From contig NZ_JAKGUE010000008.1 in NCBI RefSeq assembly GCF_021568795.1, forward strand, positions 1 through 64,000: a stretch of 64,000 nucleotides of DNA, in the 5' to 3' direction. The position numbers and the translations under genes were made by a program. Positions 26,826-35,993 of this stretch are shown one piece after another. The notes under the pieces are model-generated. The model did no database searches. It was not told where the DNA came from and worked only from the letters and a program-made list of their open reading frames with translations. The stretch's first letter is position 1. Each line of letters opens with the position of its first letter. The stretch is from Dethiosulfovibrio faecalis. GTDB lineage: Bacteria; Synergistota; Synergistia; Synergistales; Dethiosulfovibrionaceae.

Positions 26826-27246
26826 TTTCCGGGTTTATCCCTCGGCTCTCCAGGAGGGATATGCACTTTCTGGCGGTTTCCGCCATCAGTTCGGGGCAGA
26901 CGGAACTCTTTCTCTCTCCCTCTTCTCCGGCCAGCTTGGAACACTCCAGGGTTCCCCATTTTTCGAGAAACCAGCTCTTTAGCTCGGCCACCATGGGATA
27001 CAGCTCTTCGTCCCTGTCCTCCTCAGGGCCTCCCTTTCCCCCGTAGAGGCCGAGAAAGGCTATCCCTCCCGACAGGGCCCCGCATATTCCCTTGGTCCCT
27101 CCCATCCCTCCTCCGAAGCCGTGCAGGGCCCTGAGGAGGTCCGGGTTCTCCCTGCATATGAGATCCAGCGCCACCGAAGCCACCACCTGGGTGCAGCAGT
27201 AACCCTGGGCGGAAAGCTCGGCGGTTCTCATGTCCAGAGCGTCCAT
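26815..27246 (-). CDS. C_GCAxxG_C_C-family redox protein (DVU_1555 type)
   Basis: A 143-residue cysteine-rich protein. Cysteines appear as GYCCTQVV, ICREN, GGTKGICGALSGG (the family core, here with isoleucine before CGA), TLECSKL, SSVCPEL and ARKCISLL. The family is thought to bind a metal or cluster and accompanies redox or radical SAM systems. I choose the ATG at 27246, just after the methyltransferase stop; an in-frame ATG at 27270 would overlap that gene by 20 bases. The next gene, trsS, starts inside its 3' end. Confidence 0.8.
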   Translation of the reverse strand: MDALDMRTAELSAQGYCCTQVVASVALDLICRENPDLLRALHGFGGGMGGTKGICGALSGGIAFLGLYGGKGGPEEDRDEELYPMVAELKSWFLEKWGTLECSKLAGEEGERKSSVCPELMAETARKCISLLESRGINPENGR

Positions 27247-27250
27247 GGTC

Positions 27251-27883
27251 TTACCATCCCTTCTTTCCATTATTCACCGCCTCGCATAGAAACTCGCCTA
27301 TGGAGGTCGGTCCACTTTCGCAGCACGGCAGAGGCCTTCCGTGAAAGACGGCGGAGGCCCAGTAGCTTTTCACCTCTAGATCCGTCCGGATCAGCTTGGT
27401 CACGGAAAGGCCAGCATCCTCGATGGTCTTCCGCCATCCCTCCAGGGTCCTGCATCCTCCGATACATCCCTCTCCCGTCGCCCTGCCTACCAGATCCTGG
27501 ATCAAAACCTTTCCCGAGGGCCGAAGGACCCGGACGGTCTCCCCAAGGGCGGTCGATGGGTCCGTGAGGGACAGGACGCACTCGAAGATCACCAGGTCGA
27601 AGAAACCGTCGGGAAAGGGAAGGGATTCGGCCCTTCCTATCTCGACGGCGGAGTAGGGAGCCCTCTTCGCCGCCATGTCGGCCAGGATGGGGGACGGCTC
27701 GATTCCCCAGGTGGAGAAGCCCGATCGGTGCAGCGTCTCCAGTCCGTCTCCCCTGCCTGATCCCACGTCCAGGGCTTTCAGACCGCAGTAGGGACGGCCG
27801 AACTCTATGAGTCTTCTGGTGGCCTCGCTTCCGCCGGGGTGCATGTCTCCATCGGCTAGGGCGAGGTCCTCGTAGAGGCTCAT
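27251..27883 (-). CDS. class I SAM-dependent methyltransferase (DVU_1556 type)
   Basis: A 210-residue cytoplasmic methyltransferase. It has motif I LDVGSGRGDGLETLHRSG, an acidic end of beta-2 in GIEPSPILADMA, AESLPFPDGFFDLVIFECVLSL (motifs II/III), and LRPSGKVLIQD. A late cysteine-rich stretch (GEGCIGGC, PLPCCESGP) is unusual for plain methyltransferases and may hold a metal. Its ATG overlaps the stop of the small CxxC protein. The frame stays open upstream to 28057, but that part is out of phase with the true upstream gene. It is part of the aldehyde oxidoreductase accessory operon. Confidence 0.85.
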   Translation of the reverse strand: MSLYEDLALADGDMHPGGSEATRRLIEFGRPYCGLKALDVGSGRGDGLETLHRSGFSTWGIEPSPILADMAAKRAPYSAVEIGRAESLPFPDGFFDLVIFECVLSLTDPSTALGETVRVLRPSGKVLIQDLVGRATGEGCIGGCRTLEGWRKTIEDAGLSVTKLIRTDLEVKSYWASAVFHGRPLPCCESGPTSIGEFLCEAVNNGKKGW

Positions 27884-28101
27884 TTGTCCTCCAGTCCCTG
27901 TTCCACCTGAAGCATCTTGCCCAGGGCGACGGAGGAGGGGATGAACACCATGCCGCATCTGGGGCATCTGGGTATCTTCGCAGGGAAGGAGGCTCCCAGG
28001 TAGGTCAGGGTGACCTCCGCCGTCTCCAGCTCGACTCCGCATTCGTCGCAGATCCATTCCTCCGACCGGGCGAAGGCCTCAGCTACGGGATCGGGCCTCA
28101 T
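27880..28101 (-). CDS. small two-CxxC redox/zinc protein (DVU_1557 type)
   Basis: A 73-residue protein with ICDECG (about residues 18-23) and RCPRCGMVF (about 45-53), a rubredoxin-like or zinc-ribbon arrangement of two CxxC pairs. It could carry one electron at an iron site or be structural. The start at 28101 is set by GGAGGTGACGAG and by an ATGA overlap with the upstream gene; its stop overlaps the methyltransferase start in the same way. Without its neighbours it would be easily missed. Confidence 0.8.
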   Translation of the reverse strand: MRPDPVAEAFARSEEWICDECGVELETAEVTLTYLGASFPAKIPRCPRCGMVFIPSSVALGKMLQVEQGLEDK

Positions 28102-30311
28102 CTCGTCACCTCCTGGATGGTCATTCGATGGCTGTAGGAGTCGTGGATCCTCCAGCGGTCTCCCTCGGGGGAGTACTCTACCCACAGGGTTCTCTCACTC
28201 AGCACCGAGTAGGCTAGATATACATCCGAGTCCTTTCTCCTGAGCCTGGGACCTCCCGACTGGGCTTCCTCTATGACCTTGAGAATCTCCTCCTCTATTA
28301 TCCATCGGTCGTCAAGATTTTGCCTCAGTTTCTCGTCCATGACGAGCGATTCGGACGGCTCTTTCGGGACCGTTCCCGACGTCATATCGGCCTTGAGCCT
28401 CTTGCGGTTCTCCCGTCTGGCGCTCCACCCCGGGAACGGCTTGGGCGACGGCGCCTTACCCTCGGGGGAGAGTAGCAGTTCCAGTATATGCCAGGTGGGG
28501 TGACCGGTCCTGGAGTACAGCTCCCGGCACATGGCGCAGGATACCACCATAGGGTGTCCTGCCTCCTGTACCCTTCTGGTGGCGGATCTCTTAGCCAGGT
28601 CGGGGTTGGCTGAGAAGACCAGCCCTCCGAAGCCGCAGCATTCGGTGGTCCTGCCGGAACGGGGATGTTCCTCCAGGGCCAGCCCCCGCCTTCTAAGCAG
28701 GTTCCTGACCGCCTCTTGGGCTGTCCGGTCGTCTCTGGCCGTACAGGGGTCGCTGACGGTGACAGTCTCGGCGGAGACGTCTCCCTCCTCGGGAAGGCCC
28801 AGTTTATCCATCGTCTCCCACAGGGTGACGGCTGTGCCTTCCGGAAGCCTTTCCTTCAGCAGGCCGTGGCAGGTGGAGCAGGCGGTCACGACCTTCGGAC
28901 GGCCCAGACCCTCCCATCTCTCGATCCACAGGTCCATGACGTCCATGTAGAGGGCCTCTCTGCCTCCCCATCTGGCGGGAGCGCCGCAGCAGCTTACCCA
29001 TAGGGCGACGGATTCGAGCCGGTCCGTAAGGTAGCGGTAGGATTCGCTTACCCAGCGAGGCTCGGATGCCCCCAGCTGGCATCCGGGGAAGAAAAGCCAT
29101 TCGGGCGAGCCTCCGGTGGGGTCCAGCAGGAAATCGGTCTCCTCCAGGGCGGAGGCCATGTCCCTGAGGGGGTAGTCGTGGTGCGACGGAGGCATGTGAC
29201 CGGTCTCCACCATCTTTCTCCTGGACTCCAAACTGGCCTGACCTACGTCCAGACCGGTGGGACAGACCTCGGCGCATAGCCCGCATAGGGTGCATGAGTC
29301 TATCATCCTGTTGGCAGTCCTGTTTCCCTTGTTGATTATGAGGTTGTTGTGGTAGGTCCTTATATATTTTCTGGGCGATCCCCCGTATTCCTGTAGATAC
29401 AGACACCAGGGATGACATATGAGACATTGACATAGAAGGCATCTGGCCGCCTCGGCTGTGGCCTCCTCGGAGCTGTAGGTTTCCCCTCTTGGCACGGTCG
29501 CCTTCGATGGGGTGTCGTCCTCCGGGGCCTTCAGTCTGGTGTTTCTGTCGGTTTTTTTCGTCCGTCCCGATTCAAGGGAGGCCCCCTGTAGGTGTCTCTC
29601 CAGGGAGAGGACCGCCTCCAGTCCTCTCCTGGCCTCGGTGGAGGGAGATCCGGACGGCAGGGGCAGGGAGAACAGTCCGGTCACTTCGGTGGCGAAGGTG
29701 ACGTCGTCCGTCGGTCCGGGGTATCTCAGGGGAGATTCGTCTGCTATGACGACCCCGCCGAACTCGGACAGTTCCTCCAGAGAAGGGCTCTCCGTCACTA
29801 CGTTCAACCCTTCCAGAAGTCGTTCCAACGTCTCGTCCAGCAGATCCCGAGGCAGCCTCTTGTCCTCTCTCAGTTGGGCGGCGAGGTCTCCGTCCGGGAT
29901 GTATACCTGGGGCAGATAGCGTTTAGCCCTCAGGCTCTCCAGGGCGGCCATGGCGGCTAACCCGGAGCCCACGAGGGCTATTCGGTCCGTTCTCGGCGAC
30001 AGGAAGGACGGCCTCTTTCTCGGAGCCTTGCCGTTCTCCAGGGAGTAGCGCTCCAGAAGTGCCATGGATATGGCGTCTCCGGAGCGTCCCTTCGGGCAGG
30101 CTGTCCTGCAGGGCTCGTCGCATATACGACAGAGGAGGAGGGGCAAGGGAAGCCCCTCCTCCACCTTCGCTCTGGCCTTGTCGACCGTTCCCGCCGCCAG
30201 ATCGGAACAGAGTCCTCTGCCGTCCATGCCCAGAGGGCATGCTGCCTGACAGAAGGGAGGGTCTTCCTGGATGCACATTTCCTCCAGTTCTCTCATCCGG
30301 CGGTTGTCCAT
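28098..30311 (-). CDS. Fe-S dicluster protein with CCG domains, flavin-oxidoreductase-like (DVU_1558 type)
   Basis: A 737-residue cytoplasmic redox protein. The N-terminal 100 residues resemble the GltD/HdrA dicluster segment (CQAACPLGMDG, LCRICDEPCRTACPKG). A nucleotide-binding-like stretch IALVGSGLAAMAALESL follows at about 112. A ferredoxin segment reads CLLCQCLICHPWC and SCTLCGLCAEVCPTGLD, and two CCG-type cysteine modules follow (FFPGCQLGASEP...SCCGAPARWGG and SDPCTARDD...TECCGFGGLVFS). The C-terminal 110 residues are unlike these domains. It probably links the aldehyde oxidoreductase system to an electron carrier. It starts 18 bases after the oxidoreductase stop. Confidence 0.85.
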   Translation of the reverse strand: MDNRRMRELEEMCIQEDPPFCQAACPLGMDGRGLCSDLAAGTVDKARAKVEEGLPLPLLLCRICDEPCRTACPKGRSGDAISMALLERYSLENGKAPRKRPSFLSPRTDRIALVGSGLAAMAALESLRAKRYLPQVYIPDGDLAAQLREDKRLPRDLLDETLERLLEGLNVVTESPSLEELSEFGGVVIADESPLRYPGPTDDVTFATEVTGLFSLPLPSGSPSTEARRGLEAVLSLERHLQGASLESGRTKKTDRNTRLKAPEDDTPSKATVPRGETYSSEEATAEAARCLLCQCLICHPWCLYLQEYGGSPRKYIRTYHNNLIINKGNRTANRMIDSCTLCGLCAEVCPTGLDVGQASLESRRKMVETGHMPPSHHDYPLRDMASALEETDFLLDPTGGSPEWLFFPGCQLGASEPRWVSESYRYLTDRLESVALWVSCCGAPARWGGREALYMDVMDLWIERWEGLGRPKVVTACSTCHGLLKERLPEGTAVTLWETMDKLGLPEEGDVSAETVTVSDPCTARDDRTAQEAVRNLLRRRGLALEEHPRSGRTTECCGFGGLVFSANPDLAKRSATRRVQEAGHPMVVSCAMCRELYSRTGHPTWHILELLLSPEGKAPSPKPFPGWSARRENRKRLKADMTSGTVPKEPSESLVMDEKLRQNLDDRWIIEEEILKVIEEAQSGGPRLRRKDSDVYLAYSVLSERTLWVEYSPEGDRWRIHDSYSHRMTIQEVTR

Positions 30312-30329
30312 AGCGGTATCGTCTCCTCT

Positions 30330-33071
30330 CTAACGGAGTTCCTCCATGGCTGCCTTCACCTTTTCGGGGGTTGCGGGCAGATGGGTTACCCAGGCTCCCG
30401 TGGCATCGTGGATTGCGTTTATCACCGAGGCGTGAGGTGCGGTCAGAGGAAGCTCGCCGCATCCGGCGGCTCCGAAGGGACCGTGTTCCCTCGGGGTCTC
30501 GACGTAGTCCAGCGTAAGGGCGTCCGGTATGTCCTTGATGTAGGGAACTCCGCAGGAGGCTATGGTCCTCTGTCTGTCTATGTCCTCGAAGTCCTCCGTG
30601 AGAGCCAGGCCTATGCCCTGGGCCATACCTCCGTAAAGCTGTCCGTCCACGACCTCCTTGTTGTTTATGGTTCCCACGTCTGCTATAAGGGTCATTCCCT
30701 CGACGGAGGCCTTTCCCGTGGCTACCTCAATGGCGACCTCGGTCATGAATAGACCGTACATGTAGACCGGGAAGGGCTCTCCCTGTCCTGTGACGGGATC
30801 ACAGGCGGAGCACATGGTGGCTGTCCAGGTTCCCTCGTACTTGAGGGGCAGATTTTCAGCGACCATCTCGTCGTAGGTCCTGTAGGTGCCGTCGTCCTTC
30901 TTGATGGCGTGGAGGAACTTCTCGCAGGCCACCCTTATGGCGTTGCCGGTCATGACCTGGGAACGGCTGCCTCCGGCAGGTCCCGAGTTGGGACACTTGG
31001 CCGTGTCGTTCTTGTAGAGCTTTATCTGTTCCGGTTTCAGACCCAGTGGTTCGAGCGCCTTGGACGCGGTGCCCCTGGTACCGGCGTCCGCTCCCTGGCC
31101 GTGATCCTCCCAGGCGTCGTAGATCCTGACCCCGTCGGGGAGCATCTCCACCGCGGCGGAGCTGCTGTCCTCTCCGTCCAGGCCGCAGCCGTATATTCCC
31201 AGAGAGATTCCCACGCCACGTTTGACCTGGTCGGTGGACTCGGCCTCGGCCTTCTTCTTGGCCTCTTCGTATTTGGGGCGTATCCGCCGGACCATCTCGG
31301 GGAACGGATAGGCGTCGAAGGGCTGTCCCGACGGAAAGGTCCCGCCGGTCTCGGCGCAGACGTTAACGTTCTTCTCCCTTATGTCCAGGGGGTCCATCCC
31401 CATCTTGTCCGCCAGCATGTCCACCAGGACCTCCGTCGCCAGGAAGGCCTGAGGAGATCCGTATCCCCGGAAGGCCGAGCCCCAGGCGTGGTTGGTGCAG
31501 ACGGTGTATCCCTTGCCCCTGATGTTCTCTATACCGTAGGGGGATCCCATGAACTGGACACCTCTTACCGTCAGAAGGTCTCCGAACTCCGAGTAGGGGC
31601 CGTGGTCCACGTAGTACTCCGACTCCATGGCCTTTATCTGTCCCTTTTCGTCCGCTCCGTAGCGCATGTTCATCCAGAACGGCGATCTCTTGCCCGTGTA
31701 GGTTATGTGCTGCTCCATGTCGTAGCGCAGGAAAACGGGCCTGTCCGTGGCCATGACCGCCACTCCTATGAGGGACTCCATGGTGGGGCTGAACTTATAG
31801 CCGAAGGTCCCGCCGGCGTTGTTCTGTATGAGACGGAGCTTCTCCGGCTCGAGGCCCAGACCGTCCACTATCATTGCGTGGTGTATGTGGATTCCGATGC
31901 TCTTGGAGTGGATGCAGAGAACACCGTCCTCGTCGTAGTAGCCGTATCCCACGTCGGTCTCCATGGTCAGATGGGGCTGTCTCTGTAGGTAGAAATCTCC
32001 ATCTACCTCGAAGGCGCATTTTTTCATGATATCCGAGGTCTCGTCGCCCTTGATTATCCCCTGCTCGTAGTAGACGTTGGGCGTTCCGGGATGGATCTCT
32101 ATGGCGTCGTCCGCCTTGGCGTCCATGGCGTTGAGGTAGGCTGGAAGGACCTCCAGGTCGACCTTGATCGCCTTGGCTGCATCTCTGGCGTGTTCCTCCG
32201 TGTCGGCGCAGACCATGGCGTAGGCGTCGCCGTACTGGAAGATCTTCTCCTCGCACAGTATGGGGCGGTCCCATCCGTCTCCCTTGTTGCTCGGGAAGGT
32301 CAGGCCGTTGATACGGTTGTTTCCCTTGACGTCCTTGGCGGTTATGACCTTGAAGACTCCGGGCATCTCCTCTGCCTCGGATGTGTCTATGGATTTGATG
32401 TTGGCGTGGGAGACCTCGGCCTGAGCTATGGCCGCATAGAGCGCTCCTTCAGGCAGTTTGTCCCTGGCGTCGTCGCCGAAGTCCCAGAGCCCTGTTACCT
32501 TGAAGGCTGCGCTGGGCCTTGGATAGGAAGAGCCCCAGAGGGTTCCGTCCGGGTTGAGTTTTTTGGCGAAGTCGGTCATCGGCTTTTCGCCTCTTAGCAC
32601 CTCGGCAGCCTCCATCACGGCGTCGACTATGTGTCTGTAGCCGGTGCAGCGGCAGACGTTTCGGGTCTTTTGGAACCAGTCACGGACCTCTTCCCTCGTA
32701 GGGGAGGGGTTTTCGTCCAGCAGGGCCTTGGCCGCCATGATGAAGCCCGGGGTGCAGAAGCCGCATTGAACCGCGGCGTTGGCTATGAAGGCCCACTGTA
32801 TGGCGTGAAGCGCGGTCGGAGTGCCGAGTCCCTCGACAGTCAGTATCTCGGAGCATTCGGGGACCTTGCTCCATTTGGTTATGCAGGATCTTACGACCTT
32901 GCCGTCCATTATGACGTTGCAGGCTCCACACTGTCCCTTGCCGCAACCCAGTTTCGTTCCGGTGAGTCCGAGCTGCCTGCGGATGACGTTGACCAACATC
33001 TCGTTATCGTCGGCCGCCACGTCCATCTGAACGCCGTTTACCTCGATGCGCTTTTTGCTCAACTTCGACAT
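30330..33071 (-). CDS. mop: molybdenum aldehyde oxidoreductase (Mop, xanthine oxidase family)
   Basis: A 913-residue single-chain hydroxylase closely matching the Desulfovibrio Mop layout. It has a plant-type [2Fe-2S] domain (C43, C48, C51, C63), a second helical [2Fe-2S] domain (C103, C106, C140, C142), then the molybdopterin cytosine dinucleotide domains. The catalytic glutamate is in GCGELPLTAP (about E873). It oxidises aldehydes to acids and lacks the FAD domain of xanthine dehydrogenase. GGAGGGTGGAACT sets the ATG at 33071. It heads an eight-kilobase operon of accessory genes, one of them a selenoprotein. Confidence 0.94.
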   Translation of the reverse strand: MSKLSKKRIEVNGVQMDVAADDNEMLVNVIRRQLGLTGTKLGCGKGQCGACNVIMDGKVVRSCITKWSKVPECSEILTVEGLGTPTALHAIQWAFIANAAVQCGFCTPGFIMAAKALLDENPSPTREEVRDWFQKTRNVCRCTGYRHIVDAVMEAAEVLRGEKPMTDFAKKLNPDGTLWGSSYPRPSAAFKVTGLWDFGDDARDKLPEGALYAAIAQAEVSHANIKSIDTSEAEEMPGVFKVITAKDVKGNNRINGLTFPSNKGDGWDRPILCEEKIFQYGDAYAMVCADTEEHARDAAKAIKVDLEVLPAYLNAMDAKADDAIEIHPGTPNVYYEQGIIKGDETSDIMKKCAFEVDGDFYLQRQPHLTMETDVGYGYYDEDGVLCIHSKSIGIHIHHAMIVDGLGLEPEKLRLIQNNAGGTFGYKFSPTMESLIGVAVMATDRPVFLRYDMEQHITYTGKRSPFWMNMRYGADEKGQIKAMESEYYVDHGPYSEFGDLLTVRGVQFMGSPYGIENIRGKGYTVCTNHAWGSAFRGYGSPQAFLATEVLVDMLADKMGMDPLDIREKNVNVCAETGGTFPSGQPFDAYPFPEMVRRIRPKYEEAKKKAEAESTDQVKRGVGISLGIYGCGLDGEDSSSAAVEMLPDGVRIYDAWEDHGQGADAGTRGTASKALEPLGLKPEQIKLYKNDTAKCPNSGPAGGSRSQVMTGNAIRVACEKFLHAIKKDDGTYRTYDEMVAENLPLKYEGTWTATMCSACDPVTGQGEPFPVYMYGLFMTEVAIEVATGKASVEGMTLIADVGTINNKEVVDGQLYGGMAQGIGLALTEDFEDIDRQRTIASCGVPYIKDIPDALTLDYVETPREHGPFGAAGCGELPLTAPHASVINAIHDATGAWVTHLPATPEKVKAAMEELR

Positions 33072-33181
33072 AGTTCCACCCTCCTGCGATGATGTGAGAT
33101 TCGGAACCCCTCTAAACATGCACCTACCTTTATACCCCAAAAACTAGACCTTTGGTTCAGAAAGCTATCTCCCCGTTAACG

Positions 33182-33210
33182 AGAATAGATCCAGAGGGGG
33201 TAATTGTCAA
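33182..33210 (-). promoter_or_regulatory. promoter of the aldehyde oxidoreductase operon
   Basis: On the - strand: TTGACA, 17-base spacer, TATTCT, leaving a leader of about 105 bases. The 33072-33320 gap is AT-rich and holds nothing else I can name; I see no recognised riboswitch. Confidence 0.75.
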
Positions 33211-33324
33211 ATTAGTGTCTATATATAGAACTAAATGCAACAGAGTATATTTGTATTCACCGTGAATTGATAAGGTTTTAGCGTATCTTGGAGTTGACCT
33301 TCGCTGACCTTGGTTTAGTCCGTG

Positions 33325-33353
33325 AAAAACGGGGACCCTTAAAGAGGTCCCCG
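33325..33353 (-). terminator. intrinsic terminator after thiolase
   Basis: On the - strand ACGGGGACC...GGGTCCCCGTTTTT, with loop TCTTTAA. It ends the aminotransferase-transporter-CoA transferase-thiolase operon. Confidence 0.9.
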
Positions 33354-33379
33354 TCGATTCGTTTTATGGAATATTAGAA

Positions 33380-34561
33380 CTAAAGGCGTTTGAGCACCAT
33401 GGCGACTCCCTGGCCTCCGCCTATGCAGGCAGTGACCAGCCCAAGCTCCTGGTCCCTGCGTCTGAGACCGTGGACCAGGGTAGCTATGAGCTTGGCTCCG
33501 GTCGCGCCTATGGGGTGTCCCAGGGCTATGGCTCCTCCGAAGACGTTGCATCGGTCCATGTCGAAGGGCATGTTGCGGTGTACCGCCAGGACCTGTACCG
33601 CGAAGGCCTCGTTCAGCTCTATCAGGTCCATGTCTTCCAGTTTCAGCCCGGCCATCTCCAGGGCTTTCGGGGTGGCTACGGTAGGTCCAAGCCCCATGTG
33701 TTCGGCGTCCAGCGCTCCGGGAGAGTAGCCCAGTATCTCCGCCAGAGGCTCGTAGCCGTTGGCCCTTGCCCAGTCCTCGTCGGCTATTACCATGGCGCTT
33801 CCGGCGTCGCAGAGGGCGGAGCTGCTGCCCGCCGAGATGGTGCCGTCCTTCCGGAACACCGGGGGCAGTTTCGCCAGCTTTTCCAGAGAGGTGTCAGCCC
33901 TGGGTATCTCGTCGGTGTCCACCGTTATCTCGCCCTTTTTACGGTCCTTTATCGTCACGGGAACTATCTCTTCCCTGAAGGCCCCCGACTCTATGGCCGC
34001 CACGGCTTTTCTGTGGCTTCCCAGGGCGTAGCCGTCCTGTTCCTCCCGGGAAATGGAGTTTTCCTCTGCCAGAATCTCCCCGGTGGCGCCCATCATCATC
34101 CCAGCCAGAGGACACATGAATCCGTCTCTGTGGAGGCCGTCCAGAGCCGTCTTGTCTCCCATTCGGTATCCCCATCTGGCTCCTTCCAGCAAGAAGGGGA
34201 CGTTGCTTGCGCTTTCCATTCCTCCGGCGACCCCTGCCTTTATGTCCCCCAGGCGGATTCTGTCTGCTATCAGCATGGCGGTCTTGACGCTGGAACCGCA
34301 TCTCTTGTTCACCGTGAAGGCCGGAATCGACGAAGGAACGCCGGCACGATACATGGCGATTCGGGCAGGGTTGGCTCCCACTCCCGCCTGCCATCCGTTG
34401 CCCATTATCACCTCTCCCAGGTCGTCCGGTGATACGCCGGAGCGTCTTATAGCCTCGGCTATCGCTATGGCCCCCAGGTCCGGAGCGGTCTTCTTGGAAA
34501 GGGAACCTCCGTATTTTCCCCCGGGAGTTCTACAGGCGCTCAATATTACCGGTTTGCCCAT
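33380..34561 (-). CDS. acetyl-CoA C-acetyltransferase (thiolase)
   Basis: A 393-residue degradative-type thiolase. The nucleophile is C88 in NKRCGSSVKTAM, GHPIGATGAK carries the active-site histidine, and ACIGGGQGVAM the second cysteine. It cleaves acetoacetyl-CoA with CoA to two acetyl-CoA, or runs the reverse. Its ATG shares one base with the stop of the CoA-transferase B subunit. Context favours catabolism of acetoacetate made by the upstream aminotransferase and activated by the CoA transferase. Confidence 0.93.
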   Translation of the reverse strand: MGKPVILSACRTPGGKYGGSLSKKTAPDLGAIAIAEAIRRSGVSPDDLGEVIMGNGWQAGVGANPARIAMYRAGVPSSIPAFTVNKRCGSSVKTAMLIADRIRLGDIKAGVAGGMESASNVPFLLEGARWGYRMGDKTALDGLHRDGFMCPLAGMMMGATGEILAEENSISREEQDGYALGSHRKAVAAIESGAFREEIVPVTIKDRKKGEITVDTDEIPRADTSLEKLAKLPPVFRKDGTISAGSSSALCDAGSAMVIADEDWARANGYEPLAEILGYSPGALDAEHMGLGPTVATPKALEMAGLKLEDMDLIELNEAFAVQVLAVHRNMPFDMDRCNVFGGAIALGHPIGATGAKLIATLVHGLRRRDQELGLVTACIGGGQGVAMVLKRL

Positions 34562-35259
34562 CAGGCTTCACGCTCCTCTTTCTCCATGTCGCAGCCCTTC
34601 ATCGTGGGCAGATCTTCCACCACGGCGAAGGAGGCTGCCGTGTGTTCCTGGATGTCCTCGAGGGTGACCTCCGGTGCTATCTCGCAGAGGGTCAGTTTCC
34701 CATCGATAAACCGGAACAGGGCGAACTCGGTTACCACCGTGTCCACCACGTCGGTCCCGGTGAGGGGCAGTGTACACTTGGGTATTATCTTGGGCTCTCC
34801 CTTTTTCGTTACATGGGTGGTGGCGACTATAACCCTTCTGGCCCCCGAGACCAGGTCCATGGCCCCTCCCATTCCCGGCACCATCTTTCCCGGCACCATC
34901 CAGTTGGCCAGGTTGGCGTCCTCGTCTATCTGAAGAGCTCCCAGCACCGTGGCGTCCAGATGGCCGCCCCTTATCATGCCGAAGCTGAAGTCGCTGGCCA
35001 CAAGGGCGCCTCCAGGCAGTATGGTCAGACATCTGCCTCCGGCGCCTATGAAGCGCCAGTCGGTCTTTTCCGGCTTAGGTCCCGCTCCGACCACCCCGTT
35101 CTCGGTCTGAAAGACGACCTCGATCCCTTCAGGTATGTGGTCCGATACCAGGGTGGGAATTCCTATTCCCAGGTTTACGACCGAGCCGTCCTCCAGGTCC
35201 ATTGCGATCCGTCGGGCTATGCGATGGCGTATCAGTTCTCCATCAAGTACGGGAAGCAT
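34561..35259 (-). CDS. 3-oxoacid CoA-transferase, subunit B
   Basis: A 232-residue catalytic subunit of family I CoA transferases. LGIGIPTLVSDHIPEG and the active-site glutamate E53 in FQTENGVVGAGP are present, with GGHLDATVLGALQID and MGGAMDLVSGA later. It moves CoA between acyl-CoA and acetoacetate or a similar acid, through a glutamyl-CoA thioester. It overlaps subunit A by 17 bases and thiolase by one, so the three are translated together. Confidence 0.93.
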   Translation of the reverse strand: MLPVLDGELIRHRIARRIAMDLEDGSVVNLGIGIPTLVSDHIPEGIEVVFQTENGVVGAGPKPEKTDWRFIGAGGRCLTILPGGALVASDFSFGMIRGGHLDATVLGALQIDEDANLANWMVPGKMVPGMGGAMDLVSGARRVIVATTHVTKKGEPKIIPKCTLPLTGTDVVDTVVTEFALFRFIDGKLTLCEIAPEVTLEDIQEHTAASFAVVEDLPTMKGCDMEKEEREA

Positions 35260-35950
35260 AGTAGGAGTCCCCCTTCAGCACTAGAATATCCACAAGGATT
35301 CCCGGAGTGACCACGTCGTTGGGGTCGATCTCCCCCTGTTCCACCACCGAGTCCACCTCCGCTATTACCAGGTCCGCCGCCGTGGCCATGGCGGGATTGA
35401 AGTTTCTGTTCGTTCCGAAATAGGTCAGGTTCCCGTAGCGGTCTGCTTTGTGGGCTTTTATCAATGCCACGTCGGCTTTCAGGGGGAGCTCCAGGATGTA
35501 CTTTTTCCCTTGGATCTCCATCACCTGTTTGCCTTCCTCCACGACCGTTCCCACCCCTGTGGGGGTGAGAAATCCTCCGAGGCCGAATCCACCGGCCCTT
35601 ATCCTCTCGACGAAGGTTCCCTGAGGGACGAGCTCCAGCTCCATTTTCCCCTCGTTGTAGAGCTTCTGGGTCACCTTGTTGAGACCTATATGGGAGGCCG
35701 TCACCTTGGATACCTGTCCGTTCACCACCAGGGAACCGTGTCCTATCCCGTCGGGGTGTCTGTCGTCGGCGTAGACCGTATCGTTGGCTATCAGATGCAG
35801 GTCCTTGGTGCCGGCTTCGCAGAGGGCCTCCACCAGGGTGTAGGGAACACCTCCGTAGTTGAATCCTCCGACCATGATCGAGGTTCCGTCCTTTATGGAG
35901 GAGACCGCCTCGGAAGGCGACATGACCGGTTTAACCACTTTTATGGGCAT
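35243..35950 (-). CDS. 3-oxoacid CoA-transferase, subunit A
   Basis: A 235-residue partner subunit with the IMVGGFNYGGVPYTLVEAL coenzyme-binding start, ANDTVYADD, IGLNKVTQK, LVPQGTFVERIRAGGFGLGGF and ADVALIKAHKADRYGNL. The frame is open to a TTG at 35962, but AAAGGAG abuts that codon, so the ATG at 35950 is the better start. It lies 43 bases after the TRAP permease stop. Confidence 0.92.
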   Translation of the reverse strand: MPIKVVKPVMSPSEAVSSIKDGTSIMVGGFNYGGVPYTLVEALCEAGTKDLHLIANDTVYADDRHPDGIGHGSLVVNGQVSKVTASHIGLNKVTQKLYNEGKMELELVPQGTFVERIRAGGFGLGGFLTPTGVGTVVEEGKQVMEIQGKKYILELPLKADVALIKAHKADRYGNLTYFGTNRNFNPAMATAADLVIAEVDSVVEQGEIDPNDVVTPGILVDILVLKGDSYYASRT

Positions 35951-35993
35951 GGGACTGGACAACTCCTTTCTAACGTCGTACTTCGTCTCCCTC

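Noticed and set aside
27884..28057. N-terminal extension of the methyltransferase
   Set aside because: The region codes the small CxxC protein in another frame, and the ATGA junction at 27880-27883 fixes the start.
33072..33175. Possible molybdenum-cofactor riboswitch in the mop leader
   Set aside because: I could not lay out the conserved helices; the leader is AT-rich with only short pairings.
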